Shown here in pieces: positions 1 through 6,924 of a stretch of DNA of 15,694 bases. The stretch spans positions 1-15,694 of the forward strand of contig JAKATV010000436.1 in assembly GCA_021818565.1 (NCBI GenBank), written 5' to 3'. The notes below the pieces were generated by a model that made no database searches, was not told where the DNA came from, and was given only the letters and a program-made list of their open reading frames with translations. A program made the translations under genes and the position numbers. The stretch is from Planctomycetota bacterium. Its GTDB lineage: Bacteria; Planctomycetota; Phycisphaerae; WQYP01. Each line of letters starts with the position of its first letter. Within the stretch, counting starts at the first letter, position 1.

Positions 1-57
1 AGTAAACTGGGGTTGCTGGAACTCTTTACGCAGCCGCCGACTTGGGCACCGGGTTGA
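1..57 (+). CDS. Possible C-terminal tail of an upstream protein (partial)
   Basis: The first frame is open from the left edge to a TGA at 55-57 and encodes 18 residues ending in PPTWAPG. The composition looks like coding sequence, but the piece is too short to place in a family. It could equally be a chance open stretch, and no other gene reaches this edge. The next sequence downstream is repeat-rich spacer. Confidence 0.25.
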   Translation, partial: SKLGLLELFTQPPTWAPG

Positions 58-205
58 ATGTAGCAAGTGCATTATCGCGGAAGGGCCGTAAATCAATGCT
101 TTTTGCTCATGGCTGGGGGAAGTCAGGTTGATTCACAAGAAAGAAGCGGAGGTAAACGGAGAAGATTTCATCGAGGAAGGATTGATTGTTCCCCGATGTG
201 TTCGT

Positions 206-230
206 TAATCTGGGGAATCTGCGTAATCTG
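206..230. repeat. Spaced AATCTG repeat
   Basis: TAATCTG at 206-212, AATCTG at 216-221 and TAATCTG at 224-230 lie in the same orientation, followed by TGGATTATTT. The words are similar but not exact, as in a degenerate tandem or dispersed repeat. Function is unknown. Confidence 0.45.
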
Positions 231-249
231 TGGATTATTTGCCCTGGTG

Positions 250-285
250 CCCTCTGTACCCTCTGTGCCCTCTGTGCCCTCTGTG
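250..285. repeat. 9-bp tandem repeat, four copies
   Basis: The unit CCCTCTGTG is present as one variant copy (CCCTCTGTA, 250-258) and three exact copies (259-267, 268-276, 277-285). A decayed copy, CCCTGGTG, stands just before at 242-249. The unit length is a multiple of three, so frames stay open through it and give a false coding signal. Confidence 0.85.
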
Positions 286-376
286 GCCAAGCCTCCGTCA
301 TTCGCGGTGTTTTACTGATTAATCCATTTCATCTCCCCGTATCCCCCTATCCGTAAGGTGCCTGTGACTCTTAACC

Positions 377-3300
377 TCAATTGCTCCTAACGGACTCCTG
401 AATGCTCGCCTGTTCCCTGTCCCCAGTAACCTGTAACCTGGAATCGCCGTGGCGATTCTTCAGCCAAGTCTGGAATTGCTCCAAGTAGATATAAAATACC
501 GGCGTGACAAACAACGTGAGAAATTGGGAGAATAGCAAGCCCCCCACCACCGCCAGACCCAGCGGGCGACGGGTGTCGGAGTCGGCTCCGACTCCGATGG
601 CGATGGGCAGGGTGCCAAATAAGGCGGCCATGGTGGTCATCATGATGGGGCGGAAACGCACGCTGCAGGCGTGGTAGATCGCGTCATAGGGCGTCTCGCC
701 GGCGGCCCGCCGGGCAATGGCGAAATCCACCATCATGATGCCATTTTTCTTTACCAGACCAATGAGCATGATGACCCCGACAAACGCATACAGATCCAAA
801 ATTTTGCCAAATATCATCAATGTCAGCAGGGCACCAAGGCCCGCAAAGGGCAGCGCTGTGAGGATGGTGATGGGGTGAATGAAGCTTTCATACAGAATGC
901 CCAGAACAATATAAATCACCGCGACGGCAACCAGCAGTAGCACACCCATATTGACCACGGCCTGCTTGAAAATTTGCGCTTCCCCCTGGAAGTTGGTGAG
1001 TATCTGAGGCGGCAAGGTTGCTTTGGCGGTCTTTTGTATTTCATCCACCGCTTTGCTTAAGGAGTAATTGGATGCCACATTAAACGAGATGGTTACAGAT
1101 GGCAGGATGCCTGTCTGATGGATAATCAGAGGGCCAAGGCTTTTGGTGACATGCGTCACAGCGTTAAGCGGGACCAATTTTCCGGTGCTGGAAGTAACAT
1201 ACAACAGCGAAAGATCCTCCGGATTGCGCTGATATTTTGGCTCGGCGTCCATGATGACTTCATATTGGGCCTGGGGGTCATATATGGTGGAAATCTGCTC
1301 TTGGCCGTAGGCCAATCCCAATGCATCTTCAATGGCCTGATGGCTTACTCCAAGAATCTGCGCTCGATTATCGTCGGGTACCACGTTGATCTCAGGGGTT
1401 CTAATCAGCAGATCATTGTTAACCTGCTGCAAGCCGGGAAGTTTGCGGAGTTTGGCGGTCAGCAGCGGCGCGTATTTGAAAAGTGCGGTGGTATCGGGAG
1501 AAAGCAGTGTGAATTGATATTGCGCTTTGGTCAACTGGCCATTGACATTAATCGGTGGAATATTCTGCATATACGTCTTGATGCCCACCACCCGGGAGAA
1601 CTTGTGGCGCAGTTCCGTGATAACCTGATCCGTGGTCAGCGGTCGATCACCGGCAGGCTTGAGGTGGAAGAACATATCGCCACCGTTACTGGCACCGAAA
1701 GGGCCGCCGCCGGCCAAGGACATGAAATTATCCACATTGACATTATTTTTCGCCAATTCGCCCAGCGCCAACTGGTGCTTTACCAGTGAATGAAAGGATA
1801 TTCCTTCCGGAGCCTGCGTGGCCACGAGAATATGTCCGCTATCGCCCGCGGGAATAAAGCCTTCGGGAATCGTGATCAGTAAATGGATCGTCAAATACAA
1901 CGTGGCCACAGAGAGTATCACCACCAACAGGCGCGCCTTGAGCATACCCCGGAGCATCCAGAGATATACTTTGTGGGAGGTATCAAATAACTGTTCCATG
2001 AAACGGTAGAGAAAGTTGTGGCGCTGCCCGCGCTGGTCTTTTAACATCCGGCTGCACAGCATGGGGGTGAGGGTCAGGGAAATGGCACCGGAAAATAATA
2101 TGGCGGCGGCCAGGGTGATGGCAAATTCATTAAGCAGTCGCCCAATAAGACCGCCCAGGAAAATGATGGGAATAAACACCGCGACCAGCGATAACGTCAT
2201 GGAAACAATGGTGAAACCGATTTCCCGCGAGGCCTCCAGCGTGGCCTGCATGGGCGTTTTGCCCATTTCAATGTGGCGATAGGAATTTTCCAGCATCACA
2301 ACGGCGTCATCGACAATAAAACCCACCGCCAGGGTCAGCGCCAGGAGTGAAAAATAATCAATCGTAAAGTGCATTTCATACATGACCGCAAAGGTGCCGA
2401 TAATGGCCAGCGGCATGGCGGCAACCGGAATAATCGTGGCGCGAACAGTTCTTAAAAAACCGAAGATCACCAGCGTCACCAGCAGCAGGGCCAGAAGCAG
2501 GGTGAATTTAACATCAAAAACGCCCTGGCGAATGTCCAGAGATTTATCGTACATGGTGGTCAGCGTTACGGAAGGTGGAATGCTTGCCTGTAATTTCGGC
2601 AGCATTTTTTCGATGTTATTGACCACCTGAATGGTATTGGCCCCGGGCTGCTTCTGAATGGCCAGGATAATGGCGCGGCTGAATTTTCCATGGGAATAGT
2701 ACCAGGCCATTATTTTGTCGTTGACCACACTATTGATGACATGGGCGACCTGATCGAGTCTTACCACCGCCCCCGTTGTTTTGTTGTATTGGATAATCAG
2801 CGAGCGATAGGCCGCCGCATTGGTCAATTGGCCATTGGAGTAGACCTGATAAGATTTATTCGCTCCCCAGAGAATGCCTGTGGGTTGATCGACATTGGCG
2901 GATTGAATGGTCTGCGTAAGCTGATCGATGCCGATGCCCCGCGCGGCCAGGGCGTTGGGGTTGATTTGAATCTGCACGGCGTAGGTTTGGGCACCGTACA
3001 CATTTACCGCCGAAACGCCGTCCACTTCAGAGATGGAATCCGCCAGAAGATTTTCCGCGTAATCATCAACCGTATACATGGGCAGCGTCTTGGATTGCAA
3101 GGCCAACAGCAGAACGGGCTGATCGGCGGGATTCACTTTCTGATAGGTTGGCGGGTTGGGCATGTTGTGGGGCAATTGGCCCATCGCCCGCGAAATTGCG
3201 GACTGCACATCCTGCGCACAATTGTTAATATTGCGATGCAGCGCAAAATTCAGCGTAATGGATGTTGACCCTTCCGAGCTTTGGCTGGTCATTAAATCTA

Positions 3301-3529
3301 AGCCGGAAATCTGGGTAAATTGCTTTTCCAGCGGAGTCGCCACCGACGAGGCCATGGTATACGGATTGGCCCCCGGTAAGGCCGCGTTGACCACAATGGT
3401 GGGACGCGGGACATCGGGCAAATCACTGACGGGCAACTGCAAATAGGCCATGATCCCAAACAGGAGCAACGAGACAGTCATGAGCGTCGTAGCCACGGGA
3501 CGGCGGATGAAGAATTCAGAAATATTCAC
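377..3529 (-). CDS. RND multidrug efflux pump, MdtB/MdtC (HAE1) type
   Basis: This is an inner-membrane proton-driven exporter of the hydrophobe/amphiphile efflux family. It works as a trimer with a periplasmic adaptor and an outer-membrane channel. The 1050-residue length is standard. The N-terminus (FIRRPVATTLM) forms TM1. The SSVATPLEKQF and NPPTYQKVNPAD segments of the porter domain resemble MdtC. The proton-relay pair D407-D408 lies in GFIVDDAVVMLEN of TM4, and the partner lysine is K927 or K928 in GLVKKNGIMMVDFA of TM10. Translation starts at GTG (3527-3529) and overlaps the adaptor stop as GTGA, so the two genes are translationally coupled. The last 20 or so residues are odd: codons for about R1031 to Q1040 are made of an intergenic-type repeat that recurs after trpE. 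Only one RND gene is present, unlike mdtBC. The substrate cannot be read from sequence. Confidence 0.95.
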   Translation of the reverse strand: MNISEFFIRRPVATTLMTVSLLLFGIMAYLQLPVSDLPDVPRPTIVVNAALPGANPYTMASSVATPLEKQFTQISGLDLMTSQSSEGSTSITLNFALHRNINNCAQDVQSAISRAMGQLPHNMPNPPTYQKVNPADQPVLLLALQSKTLPMYTVDDYAENLLADSISEVDGVSAVNVYGAQTYAVQIQINPNALAARGIGIDQLTQTIQSANVDQPTGILWGANKSYQVYSNGQLTNAAAYRSLIIQYNKTTGAVVRLDQVAHVINSVVNDKIMAWYYSHGKFSRAIILAIQKQPGANTIQVVNNIEKMLPKLQASIPPSVTLTTMYDKSLDIRQGVFDVKFTLLLALLLVTLVIFGFLRTVRATIIPVAAMPLAIIGTFAVMYEMHFTIDYFSLLALTLAVGFIVDDAVVMLENSYRHIEMGKTPMQATLEASREIGFTIVSMTLSLVAVFIPIIFLGGLIGRLLNEFAITLAAAILFSGAISLTLTPMLCSRMLKDQRGQRHNFLYRFMEQLFDTSHKVYLWMLRGMLKARLLVVILSVATLYLTIHLLITIPEGFIPAGDSGHILVATQAPEGISFHSLVKHQLALGELAKNNVNVDNFMSLAGGGPFGASNGGDMFFHLKPAGDRPLTTDQVITELRHKFSRVVGIKTYMQNIPPINVNGQLTKAQYQFTLLSPDTTALFKYAPLLTAKLRKLPGLQQVNNDLLIRTPEINVVPDDNRAQILGVSHQAIEDALGLAYGQEQISTIYDPQAQYEVIMDAEPKYQRNPEDLSLLYVTSSTGKLVPLNAVTHVTKSLGPLIIHQTGILPSVTISFNVASNYSLSKAVDEIQKTAKATLPPQILTNFQGEAQIFKQAVVNMGVLLLVAVAVIYIVLGILYESFIHPITILTALPFAGLGALLTLMIFGKILDLYAFVGVIMLIGLVKKNGIMMVDFAIARRAAGETPYDAIYHACSVRFRPIMMTTMAALFGTLPIAIGVGADSDTRRPLGLAVVGGLLFSQFLTLFVTPVFYIYLEQFQTWLKNRHGDSRLQVTGDREQASIQESVRSN
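411..440 (-). repeat. Dispersed GGTTACAG/GGGGACAGG repeat inside the pump gene's 3' end
   Basis: Read on the minus strand, this stretch contains GGTTACAGGTTAC followed by GGGGACAGGG. The same words make up the repeat at 6704-6745 after trpE. Here it lies in frame in the pump gene and encodes RLQVTGDREQ, in the soluble tail beyond the last membrane helix. Confidence 0.6.
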
Positions 3530-4857
3530 GAGCGGCCCTTGCTTGTGCTTGTTGATGGCTTCGTGGTTGGCTTAGCGGTGCCGGGGTGAGAATCAGCCCG
3601 ATTAGCACCCGCCCGAGTTACCGGGGCAGCCGGCGCAATAAGCCCTTTGGTAACCACTTCCACCGGCCGGCCGGAAATCACGCTTTCCTGCCCATCGGTG
3701 ACAACCGTTTCACCCGGTGACAATCCTTTACTGATAACCACCAGACCGTTATACGAAAATTTCTCGGTAATGGGTTGCATTCGTGCAATATGGTTTTTAA
3801 CCACGAAAACAAACAACCCATTTTGCCCGGTTTGTACAGCTTGAATCGGCACTACCACCGCGTGTTTCTGCACCGCAACCTGCAACGTGGCATCAACAAA
3901 TTCTCCCGGCCACAGTTCTTCATGGGTATTGGCGAATGTTCCCATGAGTTGAATGGAACCGGTGGAATCATCTATGGCATTGTCAATGAAGCTCAAAAAA
4001 CCCCGCGACGGAGGCCCGGGATCTCCATGCGCGCGAACGTAAATGGGCAACTTGGAATCGGTTTGCCGGGCCTTACGAATTTGATAAAGATCACTTTCCG
4101 GCAGGGAAAATGAAACATAAATCGGCTGCATCTGGTTAATCACCAGAAGATTGGTGGTGGTGGCTTTTACGTTGCTGCCCACGAAGGCCTGTAAATTGCC
4201 GGCTTTGCCATCCAAGGGGGAGCGAATGGTGCAATAACCCAAGTTGATTTGTGCCGTGGTTACATTCGCTTTGGCTGAATCCACGGCTTTACGGGCCGCC
4301 ACCAGCGACGCCTTGCCATTGGCCACGTTGGCTTTGGCCTGATCAAAGGTGGAATGGTAGGCGTCAAATTGCGTTATCGCCAGCGCCCCGCTGCTGGTAC
4401 CCATTTTTTGTGCGCGTTGCCAGTCCGCCGCGGCGTCCACATACGCCGCCTGATAACCGTCCAGTTTGGCCTGGGCAACCGTGACGTTGGCCTGCGCCTG
4501 CGCCAGATTCGCCTGGGCTTGTAAGAGAGCGGCCACAAAGGGGCGACTATCGAGTGTGAAAAGTATCTGCCCCTTTCGCACCGTCTGCCCGGGTTTTACA
4601 AGAACAGCATTAATAATACCATCCACCTGCGTTTCCAGCGTTACCGAGGCCACGCTTTGCACAATGCCTATATTGCTTAAATCAACTGGGACATCTTCCG
4701 ACTTGGCCAGAATTACTTTAACCGGCGGCGGCGTGGCCACCGCGCGCGTGGGCGGCTTCGAACAGGCGGGCAGCAGCGCCAAGGCCATCAAGATAATGGT
4801 TGCCAGCACAGCCTGTTTATCAGTCCCCCAAGGGGAGTGGTCATTAAAAAAACCCAA
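3526..4857 (-). CDS. RND periplasmic adaptor (membrane fusion) lipoprotein, MdtA-like
   Basis: This 443-residue adaptor should bridge the RND pump to an outer-membrane channel. It has a lipoprotein signal: a hydrophobic stretch at about residues 17-31, then lipobox L29-P30-A31-C32, so it is probably lipid-anchored. The biotinyl-lipoyl half-motif VDGIINAVLVKPGQTVRKGQ is near residues 78-97. It is followed by an Ala/Gln-rich helical hairpin (about 112-205) and the second lipoyl half around GYCTIRSPLDG, then beta-barrel and membrane-proximal domains. The C-terminus is a Pro/Ser/Thr/Lys-rich tail. The chosen start is TTG (4855-4857), because GGAG stands 8 nt upstream. A GTG at 4807-4809 would also keep a signal peptide and is the alternative. 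Its stop overlaps the pump's GTG. Confidence 0.92.
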   Translation of the reverse strand: MGFFNDHSPWGTDKQAVLATIILMALALLPACSKPPTRAVATPPPVKVILAKSEDVPVDLSNIGIVQSVASVTLETQVDGIINAVLVKPGQTVRKGQILFTLDSRPFVAALLQAQANLAQAQANVTVAQAKLDGYQAAYVDAAADWQRAQKMGTSSGALAITQFDAYHSTFDQAKANVANGKASLVAARKAVDSAKANVTTAQINLGYCTIRSPLDGKAGNLQAFVGSNVKATTTNLLVINQMQPIYVSFSLPESDLYQIRKARQTDSKLPIYVRAHGDPGPPSRGFLSFIDNAIDDSTGSIQLMGTFANTHEELWPGEFVDATLQVAVQKHAVVVPIQAVQTGQNGLFVFVVKNHIARMQPITEKFSYNGLVVISKGLSPGETVVTDGQESVISGRPVEVVTKGLIAPAAPVTRAGANRADSHPGTAKPTTKPSTSTSKGRS

Positions 4858-4865
4858 AGTTTATG

Positions 4866-4869
4866 CTCC
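4866..4869 (-). promoter_or_regulatory. Ribosome binding site for the adaptor's TTG start
   Basis: GGAG on the minus strand lies 8 nt before the TTG at 4855-4857. No comparable site precedes the alternative GTG at 4807-4809. Confidence 0.5.
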
Positions 4870-5075
4870 GGCAAAACGGTAAGCCGGGGCGCTACGCGCA
4901 TTTCGCGCAGCCTGCCGGCGGGACCAGGCTGTCCAGGTAATCATCGGGCTGCGACGGCCAGTGCTCGGACAGACTCCGGGCAGTATATCCAACACCGCGA
5001 CGTAATTCCAAATGATAAAACGGACGATCGCTGACAAAGTTGCAGGATATGGATTGACAGGCGATTCGCGTTGAG

Positions 5076-5104
5076 TTCAAAACTTTGGACGGTGGCATTA
5101 GAAT
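5076..5104 (+). promoter_or_regulatory. Possible sigma-70-type promoter for trpE
   Basis: TTCAAA (5076-5081) and TAGAAT (5099-5104) are separated by 17 bp and match the -35 and -10 consensus at 4 and 5 of 6 positions. This predicts a leader of roughly 30 nt before the TTG at 5140. A perfect TTGACA at 5054-5059 lies further upstream but has no good -10 at the right distance. TAGAATGC recurs at 6809-6816 before aspS. No Trp-rich leader peptide or attenuator was seen. Confidence 0.3.
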
Positions 5105-5127
5105 GCTTGGAGTTTGCCGGATGTGCC

Positions 5128-5133
5128 AAGGAG
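5128..5133 (+). promoter_or_regulatory. Ribosome binding site fixing the trpE start
   Basis: AAGGAG is followed by 6 nt and then TTG at 5140-5142, in the trpE frame. This favours 5140 over the TTG at 5071, which lies in the putative promoter. Confidence 0.65.
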
Positions 5134-5139
5134 TTGACG

Positions 5140-6687
5140 TTGAGTTTAGATCCGCGAGATTTTGCCGTACCCTCATTGGATGATTTTAAAAAACTTGCCG
5201 CGCCGGGCGCGATTGTACCGGTGTATGTGCCTATGGCCGGGGATTATCTTACGCCGGTATCGGCGTATCAGCGCTTGCGCGGCACATCCGGGTATTCGTT
5301 TCTTCTTGAGTCGGTGGTGGGTGGAGAACGTGTGGCGCGGTATTCGTTTCTGGGGGCCGCCCCGGCAACGGTGTTTGAAGTACGCGGTGAACAGGTCACC
5401 ATCTCACAGCACCCCGGCACGCCACGTGAAGTGAAGAAGGTTTCACAGTCATCCGATCCGCTGGCTGAATTGGAAAAACTGTTGGGCGCAGCTCACGCGG
5501 TGCGTTTGCCCGGCTTGCCGGCATTTGCCGGCGGCGCGGTGGGATATGCCGGGTATGACACCGTGCGCTATCTGGAGCCGGAAAAACTGGCCTCCCCACC
5601 GCCGAACACGCGGCACCTGCCGGACATTATTTTTGGTCTTTATGATGACCTGATTATTTTCGACCATGTAAAAAAAACGATTTTGGCGGTAGCCAATGTC
5701 CGCATCGATCATTCCGACATGGAAAGTTTGTACAACGGTGCCGTTGCGCGGATTTCCGGAATGGTCCACTCCCTGCATGCGCCGGCGGCGACGCACCTGG
5801 GCATGTTGAAGCTGAATGCGGATATTAAGCCCCAGTATGAGAGCAACTTTTCTGCAACCGGATTTCACAAGGCGGTTGAAGCGGCGAAGGAGTATATCAA
5901 GGCGGGCGATATATTTCAGGTGGTCTTATCACAGTGCCTGAATATGGATACCCAAGCTGATCCGTTTGATATTTATCGCGCCTTACGCATCATAAATCCG
6001 TCGCCGTTTATGTTTTACCTCAGCAGTCCAAGCTGTATTCTGGTGGGGTCATCGCCGGAAATCATGTGTCGGGTGGAGGACGGGGTTATTACCAACCGCC
6101 CACTGGCGGGCACCCGCCCGCGCGGCAAGACTCCAGAACAGGATGCCGCTCTGGAAGCGGAACTGCTGGCCGACCCCAAGGAACGCGCCGAACATGTGAT
6201 GCTGGTGGATCTGGGGCGCAATGATGTCGGGCGCGTATCGGTTCCGGGATCGGTAAAAATCAGCGATGCTATGACGGTGGAGCGCTACAGCCATGTAATG
6301 CACATAACCACCAATGTCACCGGGCGGCTGGCGGAAGGCAAAACCTGTTTTGATGCCCTACGTAATACGTTGCCGGTGGGCACGGTCAGTGGTGCCCCGA
6401 AAATTCGCGCGATGCAGATTATCGATGAACTTGAGCCAACGCGGCGCGGGCCTTACGCCGGCGCGGTAGGGTATATCGATTACGCCAAGAATATGGATAC
6501 ATGTATTGCCTTGCGTACCATGGTTATTACGCCCATGGCCCATGATCCGGCGTTGCACCGCGTTTATGTGCAGGCCGGGGCAGGTCTGGTGGCGGATTCA
6601 ATACCGGAAAGTGAATACCAGGAATCCTTAAACAAGGCGGCGGCGTTGCTTAAAGCGGTGGCGATGGCGGAGGCGGGCTTGGGGTGA
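5140..6687 (+). CDS. trpE: Anthranilate synthase component I
   Basis: TrpE converts chorismate to anthranilate, the first step of tryptophan synthesis, using ammonia supplied by the TrpG glutaminase. From TTG at 5140 it has 515 residues, normal for the family. The N-terminal domain holds LLES (55-58), the element tied to tryptophan feedback binding in enteric TrpE. The C-terminal chorismate-binding domain shows LAGTRPRG (322-329), DLGRND (357-362), GTVSGAPK (414-421) and QAGAGLVADS (478-487). The GTVSGAPK and LLES elements fit TrpE better than PabB or isochorismate synthase. No trpG or other trp gene is adjacent; aspS follows after 237 bp. The longest open frame begins at TTG 5071, but the AAGGAG at 5128-5133 supports the shorter form. 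Confidence 0.95.
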   Translation: MSLDPRDFAVPSLDDFKKLAAPGAIVPVYVPMAGDYLTPVSAYQRLRGTSGYSFLLESVVGGERVARYSFLGAAPATVFEVRGEQVTISQHPGTPREVKKVSQSSDPLAELEKLLGAAHAVRLPGLPAFAGGAVGYAGYDTVRYLEPEKLASPPPNTRHLPDIIFGLYDDLIIFDHVKKTILAVANVRIDHSDMESLYNGAVARISGMVHSLHAPAATHLGMLKLNADIKPQYESNFSATGFHKAVEAAKEYIKAGDIFQVVLSQCLNMDTQADPFDIYRALRIINPSPFMFYLSSPSCILVGSSPEIMCRVEDGVITNRPLAGTRPRGKTPEQDAALEAELLADPKERAEHVMLVDLGRNDVGRVSVPGSVKISDAMTVERYSHVMHITTNVTGRLAEGKTCFDALRNTLPVGTVSGAPKIRAMQIIDELEPTRRGPYAGAVGYIDYAKNMDTCIALRTMVITPMAHDPALHRVYVQAGAGLVADSIPESEYQESLNKAAALLKAVAMAEAGLG

Positions 6688-6703
6688 GGGGACGGGGGAA
6701 GAA

Positions 6704-6745
6704 GGGGACAGGTTACAGGGGACAGGTTACAGGTTGCGGGTTACG
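6704..6745 (+). repeat. 14-bp tandem repeat of the GGGGACAGGTTACA family
   Basis: GGGGACAGGTTACA is repeated exactly at 6704-6717 and 6718-6731. A decayed continuation, GGTTGCGGGTTACGGGG, runs to about 6748. It starts 17 nt after the trpE stop. The same words occur in inverse orientation at 411-440 inside the efflux pump gene. No hairpin is formed, so this is not a terminator. Confidence 0.75.
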
Positions 6746-6786
6746 GGGCGACAACCAATGAGTAATAAATAGAAACGGTTGGTGGA

Positions 6787-6814
6787 TTTGGGAGCGTTGC
6801 GCATTGTGTAGAAT
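6787..6814 (+). promoter_or_regulatory. Possible promoter before aspS
   Basis: TAGAAT at 6809-6814 is a good -10 match and sits in the same TAGAATGC octamer found before trpE. The -35 position (6787-6792, TTTGGG, 16-bp spacing) is poor. The call rests on the -10 and on its place in the 237-bp gap before aspS. Confidence 0.22.
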
Positions 6815-6913
6815 GCCAGATGTTCAATTCGCGGTGCTGGATGCCTACTGGAAGTGCGGTGAATATTTATGAATTCCGGTATGATGGGGTGCTTGGTTGG
6901 ACGGAAAATGCCG

Positions 6914-6920
6914 AAAGGAA
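6914..6920 (+). promoter_or_regulatory. Ribosome binding site for the aspS GTG start
   Basis: AAAGGAA ends 4 nt before GTG at 6925-6927; its AGGA core is spaced 5 nt. The upstream in-frame ATG at 6820 lacks a comparable site and would add 35 residues not seen in the family. Confidence 0.6.
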
Positions 6921-6924
6921 ATGT

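Larger units (their letters stand above)
58..376. other. Non-coding spacer rich in degenerate short repeats
   Basis: I see no credible gene in this 319-base stretch. It holds a 9-bp tandem repeat (250-285), three spaced copies of AATCTG with flanking similarity (206-230), and purine-rich text near 135-180. The open frames on both strands read straight through the repeats and give low-complexity peptides (VPS repeated), which argues against coding. This is also the downstream flank of the minus-strand efflux operon. I found no hairpin followed by a T-run that would serve as its terminator. Confidence 0.6.

Noticed and set aside
67..318. Open frames on both strands across the left spacer (83 and 64 residues)
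   Set aside because: They are kept open by 9-bp tandem repeats and give low-complexity peptides. There is no ribosome site and no recognisable domain.
1118..1789. 223-residue plus-strand frame opposite the efflux pump
   Set aside because: It is antisense to a gene with clear family motifs; the peptide has no domain and no ribosome site.
4892..5176. 94-residue minus-strand frame between the adaptor and trpE
   Set aside because: It overlaps the trpE promoter, ribosome site and first codons; the peptide is unlike any protein I know.
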